From: Telluria beijingensis
Lineage (GTDB): Bacteria; Pseudomonadota; Gammaproteobacteria; Burkholderiales; Burkholderiaceae_D
Length of the DNA: 64,000 nt
Assembly (NCBI RefSeq): GCF_030770395.1
Contig: NZ_CP132480.1
Location: 3,153,792-3,217,791 of the forward strand
Direction of reading: 5' to 3'
Shown here piece by piece: positions 55,926 through 64,000 of this stretch. Every line of letters starts with the position of its first letter. Position 1 is the stretch's first letter. Under the pieces are notes generated by a model. The model did not search any database. It worked only from the letters and a program-made list of their open reading frames with translations, and was not told the DNA's origin. Position numbers and translations under genes: made by a program.

Positions 55926-57548
55926 TCAGCGGGCTGGCGGCGCCCCCGGCGTGGTGTGGATCGAGATCTCCTCGACTTCGGGACGCACGATGCGCATCTG
56001 CACCTGGCGCGCCCGGGCCGTGGTCGATGCCGGGCAGGCGCCGCTGGCGCGGTAGGCCAGGGCTGTGGCCAGCAAGCCTTCGTTCTGGTCGCCCACGGGC
56101 CGCGACAGGTCGTCGCTCACGCGGCAGGTCGGCGCGAAGCCGTCGGTGAAGTCGCCGAAGCCCTTGTGGTTCACGCCCTGGAACTCGATCGAGAAATAGG
56201 TCGTGCCGCAGTTTGGCACCGGCGTGAAGCCATACGGCTTGCCGCAGGTGGTGCCGCCGATCTGGATCACTTCGATGTCGGCGCCGCGCAGGCCGTTGAT
56301 CACCGATTCGCTGGCCGAGCAGGTGCCCTCGGTCGTGAGCACGGTCACGCGCTTGAGGCCCAGGGTAGGCAGCGGCGTGCCGGTGCGCAGCGGGTTGTTC
56401 GAAGCGAAGCCCCAGGCGGTCGGACGGAACATGATCGGCTGGTAGGGCGGTGTCTTGTCGTTGTAGCGCGATTGCTCGAACACCTTGCCGCTGGTGGATT
56501 CGGGGCCGGCGATCATGTAGGCCAGCTGGCTGGCGAGGTACAGCAGGCCGCCGCCGTTGTAGCGCACGTCGAGCACCAGGTCGTTGACGCCGGCCTGCTT
56601 GAAGGTGGTGAAGGCGTCGTACAGCTGTTTTTCGGACAGCGCATTGAAGCTGTCGTAAGTCAGGTAGCCGACCTTGCCGCTGGCGGTCTCGATCACCTTG
56701 ACGTTCTTGACGGGCGCCTCGACGACTTCGGCCGCGACCAGCGTCGCATCGTAGGCCACGCCGTTGCGCCGCAGCGTGAACGCGTGGCGGGCACCGGCCG
56801 ACTCGGGGAACAGGCCGGCATTGATGCGGTCGACCGAGGCTTCGTCTGAGGCGTTGACGAAGTCGACGCCATCGACCGTGAGCAGCATGTCGCCGCGCAG
56901 CAGGCCGCTGGCGGCCGCCGGCGAACCCGGTTCGACCGCCGTGACCAGCCAGGTGCGCGGCGCGCCCTCGTTGGTGCTGCGCGACCAGGTAATGCCATAG
57001 CCCAGGTCGATGCCCTGGGTCTGCATCGCATCCCACTCGGCGGTCGCGTAGGTGAAGTGATAGCGGTCTTTCGGCTGCCCGTTGGCCGTCAGGGCCGGCG
57101 TCTTGAGCACGTCGAAGTAATCGAGCGCGCTGGTGAAGTCGGCCATCTTGTAGGTGTTCGGGACCTCGTTGTACCAGAGGTAGTACTGGTTGGTCCAGGC
57201 GCGCAGGAACTTGAGTTCGTCGAGCAGCGTGCCCTGGACATCCGGGTAGGCCTTGCCGCTCGCATCCCGGCCCGTGCGCGGGACCGCGCACTTGTTCCAG
57301 TAGGTGCCGTAGGCGTCGCCCAGCAGGTTCGGGTTCAGGTCTTCCGGGGTCGGCTGGTTGGCGACGGGCGGCGGCGGATTGGTCGGCGTAGTCGGCGTCG
57401 TCGGTGGCGGATTCTGCGCCGATGGCGAACTGGTCACACCCGGCGAGCCGCCGCCGCCGCCGCAACCGGCGAGGACGAACAGCGCGGCGAGCGAGCTGGA
57501 AATCAAACGCAATGGGAGGGTCGTGCGGGGGGAAATTGGCGAGCTCAT
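55926..57548 (-). CDS. S41-family peptidase lipoprotein
   Basis: 540 residues. Lipobox LFVLAGCGGGGG at about 20-30 and a Pro/Thr-rich linker. A PDZ-like segment (about 200-260, AVEPGSPAAASGLLRGDMLL) and the S41 tail-specific protease domain with DVRYNGGGLLYLASQLA and nucleophile region GTCSASESVINGLRG (Ser). A Lys that completes the Ser-Lys dyad is expected but I cannot assign it. Outer-membrane-anchored, substrate unknown. Confidence 0.87.
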   Translation of the reverse strand: MSSPISPRTTLPLRLISSSLAALFVLAGCGGGGGSPGVTSSPSAQNPPPTTPTTPTNPPPPVANQPTPEDLNPNLLGDAYGTYWNKCAVPRTGRDASGKAYPDVQGTLLDELKFLRAWTNQYYLWYNEVPNTYKMADFTSALDYFDVLKTPALTANGQPKDRYHFTYATAEWDAMQTQGIDLGYGITWSRSTNEGAPRTWLVTAVEPGSPAAASGLLRGDMLLTVDGVDFVNASDEASVDRINAGLFPESAGARHAFTLRRNGVAYDATLVAAEVVEAPVKNVKVIETASGKVGYLTYDSFNALSEKQLYDAFTTFKQAGVNDLVLDVRYNGGGLLYLASQLAYMIAGPESTSGKVFEQSRYNDKTPPYQPIMFRPTAWGFASNNPLRTGTPLPTLGLKRVTVLTTEGTCSASESVINGLRGADIEVIQIGGTTCGKPYGFTPVPNCGTTYFSIEFQGVNHKGFGDFTDGFAPTCRVSDDLSRPVGDQNEGLLATALAYRASGACPASTTARARQVQMRIVRPEVEEISIHTTPGAPPAR

Positions 57549-57653
57549 GCGCCGATTATAGACCCCGGAATCGGGGCCGAATACATCGAACTGTAACGAT
57601 TGACGCTAGCAGACAACGAGTAATATCAAGAGGTTAAGGGAAAACGAAGGTGC

Positions 57654-57692
57654 GGTGAACGAGTAGATGGAAAAGCCGTCCACGCGTTCACC
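57654..57692. repeat. degenerate dispersed palindrome, family B
   Basis: GGTGAACGAGTAGATGG then GCCGTCCACGCGTTCACC; the right arm matches the family, the left arm has decayed. Between the S41 peptidase and the indolepyruvate oxidoreductase genes. Confidence 0.6.
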
Positions 57693-57705
57693 GCAAGCAC
57701 AAGGT

Positions 57706-60700
57706 TCAAGCGGCGCGCGGCGTCACGCCAGGTGCATGAAACTCCGCCAACAGCGCCGCTTCCTTCGCCTTGGCCGCGGCCAGGTGGCGTTCCTTCACGT
57801 GACCATAGCCACGGATGTCTTCCGGGATGCTGGCGATCGCCACCGCCTGCGCCAGGTTGTCGACGGTCAGCTTCGGCAGCAGGGCCGCCACCGTTTCGCG
57901 GTACTGGCCAATCAGCGCACGCTCCATCCTGCGCTCGGCCGTGTAGCCGAACACGTCGAAGGCGGTACCGCGCAGGCGCTTGAACTTCGCCAGCACGCCG
58001 AAGGCGCTCATCATCCACGGACCGTACTCGCGCTTGATGGCGCGGCCTTCCTTGTCGTGCTTGGCCAGCAGCGGCGGCGCGAGGTGGAATTTCAGGGTGG
58101 TGTCGCCTTCGAACATGGCGCCGATCTTCGCGCGGAAGGCCGGATCGGTATGCAGGCGCGCGACCTCGTACTCGTCCTTGTAGGCCATCAGCTTGTAGAA
58201 GTAGCGGGCAACCGCCTCCGACAGCCTGGTTCCCTTGCCGAGCTTCGCTTCCTCGGCACGCACCTGGTCCACGAAGGCCTTGTACTGGCCGGCATAGGCC
58301 GCGTCCTGGTAGGCGGTGAGCAGTTCGACGCGGCGCGAGAGAATGTCGTCCAGGGTCTGGATGCGCTTGAACTCGATCACCTTGGCCGGCATGGCGGCCT
58401 TGCTCACTGCAGCCAGGTCGTGCGCCGCGCTGCGACCCCAGTTGAAGGCGGCCTGGTTGAAGGCGACCGACACGCCATTCAATTCGATCGCCCTGAGCAG
58501 CGAACTCTCCTGCAGCGGCACGCGGCCTTTCTGGAAGGCGTAGCCGAGCATGAACATATTGGTGGCGATCGCATCGCCCAGCAGCGCGGTGGCGATGGCG
58601 CCGGCATCGAGGAACTCGACGTTGTCCTTGCCGCACGCCTGCACGATAGCGCCGCGCGAACCCTCGGCCGGGAATTGCCAGTCGGGGTTTTTCACGAAGG
58701 CAGCGGTGGTCGACGTGCTGGCATTGACTGCGGCCCAGGTGCGGCCTTCGCCCATGCGGCTCAAGGCGTCGCGGCTGGCGGTGACGATCTGGTCGCAGCC
58801 GATCACGAGATCCGCGCTACCGGTGCCGACGCGAGTCGAGTGCAGGTCGGCCTGGCGGTCGGCCAGGCGCACGTGCGACATCACGGGGCCACCCTTCTGG
58901 GCCAGGCCGCTCTGGTCGAGCACGATGGCGCCCTTGCCTTCGACGTGGGCCGCCACGGCCAGGATCTGGCCGACGGTCACCACGCCAGTGCCGCCGACGC
59001 CGGCCACCAGGATGCCATACGGCGTCTCGATCGACGCAATCGCGGGCAGCGGCAGCGCGGGCGGCGCCGCTTCGGACGCAGCTGCTTTCTTCGGCTTCCT
59101 GAGCCCACCGCCTTCGACCGTGACGAAGCTCGGGCAGAAGCCCGACACGCACGAATAATCCTTGTTGCACGAGGATTGGTTGATCTGGCGCTTGCGGCCC
59201 AGTTCAGTCTCCAGCGGTTCGACCGACAGGCAGTTCGATTGCACCGAGCAGTCGCCGCAGCCTTCGCACACGGCTTCGTTGATCACGACGCGCTTGGCCG
59301 GGTCGGGGAACTCGCCCTTCTTGCGGCGCCGGCGTTTTTCAGAAGCGCAGGTCTGGTCGTAGATCACGGCCGACACGCCCGGCATCTCGCGCAGCTCGCG
59401 CTGCACGTCCATCAGCTCGGAACGGTGGCGCACCGTGGTGCCCGCCGCCCAGGCATAGTCGCTCGGGTATTTGTCGGGGTCGTCGGTGACGACGATGATC
59501 GGCTTGACGCCCTCGGCCGCGATCTGGCGGCTGATCATGCCCGGGTCGAGCGGGCCGTCGACGTTCTGGCCGCCGGTCATCGCGACCGCGTCGTTGTACA
59601 GGATTTTATAGGTGATGTTGACCTTGGCCGCCACCGCGGCGCGGATCGCCAGGATCCCGGAATGGAAGTACGTCCCGTCCCCCAGGTTCACGAACACATG
59701 CTTCTCGTCGGTGAACGGCGACTGGCCGATCCAGGTCGTGCCCTCGGCGCCCATATGGGTGAAGGTCGAGGTCTCGCGGTCCATCCACAGCACCATGTAG
59801 TGGCAGCCGATGCCGGCCATGGCGCGCGAACCTTCCGGCACCTTGGTCGAGCTGTTGTGCGGGCAGCCCGAGCAGAAGAACGGGATGCGATCCGTCTCCG
59901 GGTTCGGCTTGGCCGGGATATTCCTGAGCACCAGCTCCTTCGCCTCCAGGAAAGCGATGCGTTCCTTGACCCTCTCGGCCACCGGGTGGCCGGCGCAGTA
60001 GTGCGAGATGCGCGAGGCGATGGCGCGCGCGATCTGCGCCGGATTGAGTTCATAGGTCGCCGGCAGCAGCCAGTCGCCGTGGCCCATGCGGTTGCGGTTG
60101 CTCCACTCGCCGGTATCGTCGAACTTGCCGACCACGCGCGGACGCTCGCCGTCCGGCAGGTTGTACAGCTCTTCCTTGAGCGCGTATTCCATCACCTGGC
60201 GCTTCTCTTCGACCACCAGGATCTCGTCGAGGCCGCGCGCGAATTCGTGCACGCCTTCGGCCTCGAGCGGCCAGGTCATGCCGACCTTGTACAGGCGCAG
60301 GCCGATGTCGCGCGCGGCCTGTTCGTCGATGCCGAGGTCGGCCAGCGCCTGGCGCGTATCGAGGTAGCTCTTGCCGGCGGTGATGATGCCGATCTTCGGC
60401 TGCGGGCTGTCCCAGATGATGCGGTTCAGTTTATTCGCGCGGGCATACGCCAGGGCGGCATACCATTTGTGGTTGCTCATCCGCACTTCCTGGTCCAGCA
60501 CGGCATCCGGCCAGCGGATGTTCAGGCCGTCGGCCGGCAGCTGGAAGTCGGTAGGGGTGACGATCTGCACGCGGTCCGGATCGAGGTCGACCACGGCGCC
60601 CGATTCGATGATGTCGGTCACGCACTTCATCGACACCCACAGGCCGGTGTAGCGGCTCATGGCCCAGGCGTGCAGGCCGAAGTCGAGGTATTCCTGGACC

Positions 60701-61266
60701 GAGGACGGGTACAGCACCGGGATGCCGCAGTGGGTCAGGATGTGGTCGGACTGGTGGGCGGTCGAGGACGACTTGGCCGCGTGATCGTCGCCAGCCAGCA
60801 CCAGCACGCCGCCATGTTTCGACGAGCCGGCATTGTTGCCATGCTTGAACACGTCGCCGCAGCGGTCGACACCCGGGCCCTTGCCGTACCACATGGCGAA
60901 CACGCCATCGTACTTGGCATCCTTGTACAGATTGGTCTGCTGCGTGCCCCAGACGGCGGTCGCAGCCAGGTCTTCGTTCATGCCGGGATGGAACTTGACG
61001 TGGTGGGCGTCGAGGTGTTTCTTCGCCTTCATCGCGGTCTGGTCGACCGAGGTGACGGGCGAGCCGCGGTAGCCGGTGATGTAGCCGGCGGTATTGAGGC
61101 CGGCCTTGACGTCGCGTTCGCGCTGCAGCATCGGCAGGCGGATCAGGGCCTGGGTGCCGGTCATGAAGGCGCGGCCGCGCTCGAGCGTCCACTTGTCGTC
61201 GAGCGTGATATCTTGCGGGGAATGTTGCGGCGACGCCAGGTGGGCGCGGTCCGTGGGTGCGTTCAT
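57706..61266 (-). CDS. indolepyruvate ferredoxin oxidoreductase, fused alpha/beta form
   Basis: 1186 residues from MNAPTDRAHLASPQ, with GGAGA before it. The order is: N-terminal pyruvate-type domain (GYRGSPVTSVD), TPP-binding region (GIGCHYMVLW, FVNLGDGTYFHSG), a ferredoxin-like 4Fe-4S segment (CEGCGDCSVQSNC), and the gamma domain (GILVAGVGGTGVVTVGQIL). It decarboxylates aryl 2-oxo acids from aromatic amino acids to acyl-CoA, passing electrons to ferredoxin. Divergent from an Lrp-type regulator, as usual for this gene. Confidence 0.93.
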   Translation of the reverse strand: MNAPTDRAHLASPQHSPQDITLDDKWTLERGRAFMTGTQALIRLPMLQRERDVKAGLNTAGYITGYRGSPVTSVDQTAMKAKKHLDAHHVKFHPGMNEDLAATAVWGTQQTNLYKDAKYDGVFAMWYGKGPGVDRCGDVFKHGNNAGSSKHGGVLVLAGDDHAAKSSSTAHQSDHILTHCGIPVLYPSSVQEYLDFGLHAWAMSRYTGLWVSMKCVTDIIESGAVVDLDPDRVQIVTPTDFQLPADGLNIRWPDAVLDQEVRMSNHKWYAALAYARANKLNRIIWDSPQPKIGIITAGKSYLDTRQALADLGIDEQAARDIGLRLYKVGMTWPLEAEGVHEFARGLDEILVVEEKRQVMEYALKEELYNLPDGERPRVVGKFDDTGEWSNRNRMGHGDWLLPATYELNPAQIARAIASRISHYCAGHPVAERVKERIAFLEAKELVLRNIPAKPNPETDRIPFFCSGCPHNSSTKVPEGSRAMAGIGCHYMVLWMDRETSTFTHMGAEGTTWIGQSPFTDEKHVFVNLGDGTYFHSGILAIRAAVAAKVNITYKILYNDAVAMTGGQNVDGPLDPGMISRQIAAEGVKPIIVVTDDPDKYPSDYAWAAGTTVRHRSELMDVQRELREMPGVSAVIYDQTCASEKRRRRKKGEFPDPAKRVVINEAVCEGCGDCSVQSNCLSVEPLETELGRKRQINQSSCNKDYSCVSGFCPSFVTVEGGGLRKPKKAAASEAAPPALPLPAIASIETPYGILVAGVGGTGVVTVGQILAVAAHVEGKGAIVLDQSGLAQKGGPVMSHVRLADRQADLHSTRVGTGSADLVIGCDQIVTASRDALSRMGEGRTWAAVNASTSTTAAFVKNPDWQFPAEGSRGAIVQACGKDNVEFLDAGAIATALLGDAIATNMFMLGYAFQKGRVPLQESSLLRAIELNGVSVAFNQAAFNWGRSAAHDLAAVSKAAMPAKVIEFKRIQTLDDILSRRVELLTAYQDAAYAGQYKAFVDQVRAEEAKLGKGTRLSEAVARYFYKLMAYKDEYEVARLHTDPAFRAKIGAMFEGDTTLKFHLAPPLLAKHDKEGRAIKREYGPWMMSAFGVLAKFKRLRGTAFDVFGYTAERRMERALIGQYRETVAALLPKLTVDNLAQAVAIASIPEDIRGYGHVKERHLAAAKAKEAALLAEFHAPGVTPRAA

Positions 61267-61390
61267 GGTGTCTCCAGGATTCTCGTGTCGGGTACCGCAG
61301 CGGCGCATTTCCTGCATCTCGTCTGCTGTCTGGAAGCCAGTATAGACCTGCCCCCCAAGCATTAAATTCCAAACAATTCCCCCATCTAGT

Positions 61391-61414
61391 TGAATTGCGC
61401 AATAAAATTGCCTT
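61391..61414. promoter_or_regulatory. possible Lrp-type operator
   Basis: Between the divergent oxidoreductase and Lrp genes. The perfect 8-bp palindrome TTGCGCAA (61395-61402) is followed by AAATTGCC; A/T-rich spacing around it is typical of Lrp/AsnC sites. No test of binding possible here. Confidence 0.3.
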
Positions 61415-61437
61415 ACAAAAGTGAATATGGGGTGGGT

Positions 61438-61947
61438 ATGTCGAAGATCGAACTGGATAAAACAGACCGCAAGATCCTGGAAATCCTGCAAAGCGACGGC
61501 CGGCTGTCGAACCAGGACGTGGCCGAACGGGTGAACCTGTCGCCCTCGCCCTGCCTGCGCCGCATCAAGCGGCTGGAGGAAGCCGGCGTCATCCGCCAGT
61601 ACGTGGCCCTGCTCGATCCGGACAAGATCGGGCTCGGGCTGCTGGCGTATGTGAATGTGCGGCTGGAGAAGCACAGTGAAGTCGCCAGCACCTCGCGCCA
61701 GCCGGGCTTGCCGGCGACGTCGCCGCGCAACGATTTCGCGGTGTCGGTGGGAAGTTGGCCGGAGGTCGTGGCCTGCTATGCAATGACGGGCGAGATGGAT
61801 TTCCTGCTGCGCGTGCACGTCGAGGACATGGACCACTTCTCGCGCTTCATGATGGGCACCCTGCTCAAGCATCCGGCGGTGCTGGACGTGAAGTCGAGCT
61901 TTGCGCTGCAGCGGATCAAGGAAACGACGGCGATGCCGCTGGTGTGA
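61438..61947 (+). CDS. Lrp/AsnC-family transcriptional regulator
   Basis: 169 residues from MSKIELDKTDRKILEIL; an upstream in-frame start at 61390 is in the likely operator. HTH at about 20-45 (LSNQDVAERVNLSPSPCLRRIKRLE), then the Lrp effector-binding (RAM) domain (CYAMTGEMDFLLRVHV). An insert GLPATSPRND near residue 96 lengthens the linker. Likely regulates the divergent indolepyruvate oxidoreductase in answer to amino acids. Confidence 0.92.
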   Translation: MSKIELDKTDRKILEILQSDGRLSNQDVAERVNLSPSPCLRRIKRLEEAGVIRQYVALLDPDKIGLGLLAYVNVRLEKHSEVASTSRQPGLPATSPRNDFAVSVGSWPEVVACYAMTGEMDFLLRVHVEDMDHFSRFMMGTLLKHPAVLDVKSSFALQRIKETTAMPLV

Positions 61948-61974
61948 TGGTGTTTGCTCGTTGCGCGACCGCGC

Positions 61975-62361
61975 TTACATCGGGCCGAGGATGATTTTCA
62001 GCGCGTCCTCGACCCGCTTCATGACATTACGCGGCACGACACCGATGGGCTGGTCGCCGTAAAAGCGCTTGTTGGATACGGACCGGATCGAAGTAACGAG
62101 CGTATCCGTCTCCTCTGGCGCGTGTCCGGGCTTCTGTACTTTTCCCAAGCCGACTTTCAAGGGAAATCCATCGCCATTCTCATCGCGATAGGTCACGGTA
62201 GTGCACGGGATGACGACAGTCGTCGAGTAACCGGCAGCATTGAGCAAATCTGCCTGGAGAACCAGACAAGGTCGTTGATCTTTCGCGATTTCTTCAGAAT
62301 GCCCCTGAGGATTCAGGTTGACCAGCCAGATTTCCCCACGTTTAACCTTTGGCAAGACCAT
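61975..62361 (-). CDS. PemK/MazF-like mRNA interferase toxin
   Basis: 128 residues, overlapping the antitoxin gene by 20 bases. MazF fold: KRGEIWLVNLNPQGHSEEI, QRPCLVLQADLLN, VIPCTTVTY. The ATG directly abuts GGAG, so a TTG at 62355 giving MPKVKRG is a fair alternative start. Such toxins cleave mRNA at short motifs. Convergent with the Lrp gene. Confidence 0.87.
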   Translation of the reverse strand: MVLPKVKRGEIWLVNLNPQGHSEEIAKDQRPCLVLQADLLNAAGYSTTVVIPCTTVTYRDENGDGFPLKVGLGKVQKPGHAPEETDTLVTSIRSVSNKRFYGDQPIGVVPRNVMKRVEDALKIILGPM

Positions 62362-62590
62362 CTCCAGTAGTCATGTCGAACTCTTCGTCCATTGACTCGG
62401 CCTCGGCGGAAAATTTTGCAGCCAAGAATGTGATCCGCTCAGCCAACTGCCGCTCGTTTTTTTCGCGTACAGCTTCGCGGATATATTCCGACACTTGCTT
62501 GTCACTTGCCTTGGCAAAGCGCTCAGTCTCTTCAACGAGATCTTGAGGCATTTTCAGTGACACGGTCTTGACCGTAAGCGGTACGAGCAT
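62342..62590 (-). CDS. ribbon-helix-helix antitoxin of the PemK/MazF-like toxin
   Basis: 82 residues, AAAGGAG six bases upstream. N-terminal RHH strand (VKTVSLKMPQDLVEE), then two helices (SEYIREAVREKNERQLAERI) and an acidic tail (ESMDEEFDMTTGDG) that would bind the toxin. First gene of the toxin-antitoxin operon, probably autorepressing. Confidence 0.87.
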   Translation of the reverse strand: MLVPLTVKTVSLKMPQDLVEETERFAKASDKQVSEYIREAVREKNERQLAERITFLAAKFSAEAESMDEEFDMTTGDGLAKG

Positions 62591-62715
62591 GGGGAACTCC
62601 TTTGGCGGCGCGACAGGTATTTACGCTCTATATCGCCATGCTACTCGCAATTTCGTAATACGTAAACGTATTACCTCACCAGAATACTGCTTGTCCGCTA
62701 CTCCTTTGCATGGCA

Positions 62716-63378
62716 TCAACCTTTCGGCGGCTTGCGGGGCGTGAAAAACTTCACCGCCGCCCGCGCATTGGCCTTGACCGTATAGTCGATCGCCGCGAAC
62801 TGCTCTTCCAGCGCCTCGGCCATCACGCTGCCCGGGCTGGGTGGCGGCAATTCGAGGTGGGCGTCGGCCTCGCCGTACTCGCGCTTGATGCGCATGCCGG
62901 CCTTCCTGGCGATGTGCATCATGGTCTGGTTCGAGGTCAGGCACTGCATGTAGAGGGTGTCGACGTCGGAGTTGCGGCAGTGGATTGCCGCGCGCTGGAA
63001 CAGGCGCGTGCCCACGCCCTGCCCGCGCGCCGAGGCCGAGACGGATACGCCGAACTCGGCCACCTGCTGCTTGGTGGTCGACTGGCGCCCGTCGGCCGAG
63101 GCGAAGGCGAGATGGCCCATCCCGACCAGCTGGAACACATTGTTGACCACACCAAACACGATGTCGCGCGAAAAATCGATCTTGTCGACATAGGCGACGA
63201 TCTGCGCGTCCGGGATCATGCTGCCGAAGCGCAGCAGGCGGTCGTCGCCGTCCAGCGCCAGCAGATGACGCAGCACACGCCGGCGGTCGCGCTCGCTTAG
63301 TTCCTTGACCAGCACCGGCGGCTGGCCCTTCTTGCCCCTCAGGCCCTGGATCCAGCGGCGTAACGGATTGTCCAGCAT
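62716..63378 (-). CDS. GNAT-family N-acetyltransferase
   Basis: 220 residues. Acetyl-CoA site VSVSASARGQGVGTRLFQRA (about residue 110-130). The N-terminal KELSERDRRRVLRHLLALD and later TLYMQCLTSNQTMMHIARKAG fit the family; substrate not known. Its C-terminus (KFFTPRKPPKG) is basic. Separate from the TA operon by about 125 bases. Confidence 0.85.
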   Translation of the reverse strand: MLDNPLRRWIQGLRGKKGQPPVLVKELSERDRRRVLRHLLALDGDDRLLRFGSMIPDAQIVAYVDKIDFSRDIVFGVVNNVFQLVGMGHLAFASADGRQSTTKQQVAEFGVSVSASARGQGVGTRLFQRAAIHCRNSDVDTLYMQCLTSNQTMMHIARKAGMRIKREYGEADAHLELPPPSPGSVMAEALEEQFAAIDYTVKANARAAVKFFTPRKPPKG

Positions 63379-63411
63379 CTCGATACCTTCACGGACTGCA
63401 ACCTTCGGATT

Positions 63412-64000
63412 CTAGCCGATCGGATCGGCGCTCGTCGTATTGTCGCGCGCGGCATGCTCCGGCGCCAGTTCCGGAGGAAGGTCTTGTCCCAGCCATTGCG
63501 ATTGCGGACTGACCACGAAACGCCCCTTCCCTGCCTGCTTCGCTGCGTACATGGCCTTGTCGGCTTCCGCCAGCAGCGCTTCCTGGCCGCGCGCCGCGCC
63601 CAGTTGACCGCGTGCGCTGGCGATGCCGATACTGGCCGAGATCGTCACCGCGTGGCCGTCGGCCTCGACGATCGATTCGATTTCGGCCAGGGCCAGGCGC
63701 GCCACCCGCAGCGCGCCGCTCTCAGACGCCACGTCTTCGAGCAGGATGACGAATTCGTCGCCGCCCAGGCGCGCCAGCGCATCCTCGGCGCGCAGTTTCG
63801 CCCCCACCCGGCGCGCGACCATCTGCAGCACCAGGTCGCCGGCGGCATGGCCCCAGGTGTCGTTGACCGCCTTGAAACCGTCCAGGTCGATGAACATCAG
63901 CACCACCACGCTGTCGCGGCGGTCGGCGCGCGCCAGCGCCCGCTCCAGCAGGCGGGTCAGCTGGCGATAGTTGATCAGGCCGGTCAGGCTGTCGTGCTGG
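63412..64000 (-). CDS. GGDEF domain protein (diguanylate cyclase), partial
   Basis: The gene enters from the right edge; its N-terminus is outside the window. The GGDEF domain is nearly complete: QHDSLTGLINYRQLTRLL, MFIDLDGFKAVNDTWGH, and the active-site motif ARLGGDEFVILL. An RxxD inhibitory site (RAED) sits five residues before GGDEF. So it is probably an active c-di-GMP synthase under product control. The C-terminus is an unstructured 30-residue tail. Confidence 0.92.
   Translation of the reverse strand, partial: QHDSLTGLINYRQLTRLLERALARADRRDSVVVLMFIDLDGFKAVNDTWGHAAGDLVLQMVARRVGAKLRAEDALARLGGDEFVILLEDVASESGALRVARLALAEIESIVEADGHAVTISASIGIASARGQLGAARGQEALLAEADKAMYAAKQAGKGRFVVSPQSQWLGQDLPPELAPEHAARDNTTSADPIG

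Noticed and set aside
57667..61365. A 1232-codon open frame on +
   Set aside because: Antisense to the indolepyruvate oxidoreductase, with His/Arg/Gln-rich composition typical of shadows and no domain.

Overview
The window reads as chromosome of a GC-rich betaproteobacterium of the Oxalobacteraceae, most like Massilia/Telluria. The support is gene order (gyrA-serC-pheA-hisC-tyrA-aroA-cmk-rpsA-ihfB-lapA-lapB-heptose kinase; ompA/ubiG/gph; ssrA), the DUF4214 metalloprotease type, and two families of dispersed GC-rich palindromes. Species assignment is inference; no search was run.

Layout. 1-4.7 kb: operon on + with the end of a MoxR ATPase, a DUF58 protein, a TgpA-like transglutaminase and MltB. 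4.7-5.7 kb: AT-rich gap, a small HTH protein, and a long 3' region with a perfect 22-bp palindrome and a terminator. 5.7-23.2 kb: core genes on -, namely cysM, an M28 peptidase, a ComEA-like protein, heptose kinase, lapB, lapA, ihfB, rpsA, cmk, the aromatic amino acid block aroA-tyrA-hisC-pheA, serC, a DUF2059 protein and gyrA. 23.6-27.2 kb: ompA, ubiG, gph, a glycine-zipper protein and tmRNA on +. 27.3-36.2 kb: accessory region with an exonuclease next to ssrA, a frameshifted Tae4 amidase effector with a membrane protein that may be its immunity factor, a PAAR-metalloprotease-DUF4214 chimeric frame, mntP under a manganese riboswitch, a DJ-1/PfpI protein, tssG and a 5'-truncated tssF. 35.8-36.2 kb: tRNA-Thr, -Gly and -Tyr on - with a strong promoter. 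36.5-47.3 kb: HDOD and response-regulator/TPR pair, J-domain membrane protein, MidA-like methyltransferase, SDR-folB-ttcA operon, histidine phosphatase, LuxR regulator coupled to a glycosyltransferase. 47.4-57.5 kb on -: giant RTX/delta-60 protein, proline-repeat lipoprotein, M14 carboxypeptidase, S41 peptidase. 57.7-64 kb: indolepyruvate ferredoxin oxidoreductase, divergent Lrp regulator, toxin-antitoxin pair, GNAT, GGDEF protein running off the window.

The most striking point is at 35724-35762. The first 13 codons of EF-Tu (MAKGKFERTKPHV), with a normal leader and Shine-Dalgarno behind the tRNA-Tyr/Gly/Thr cluster, join directly to the interior of tssF. Both genes are cut at one point, so this is a rearrangement breakpoint (or an assembly join). 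Nearby, the Tae4/PAAR effector module sits between an intact mntP leader and a degenerate 68-bp copy of that leader's 3' end. Together with the truncated tssF and the frameshifted tae4, this looks like a T6SS locus that has been rearranged and is decaying.
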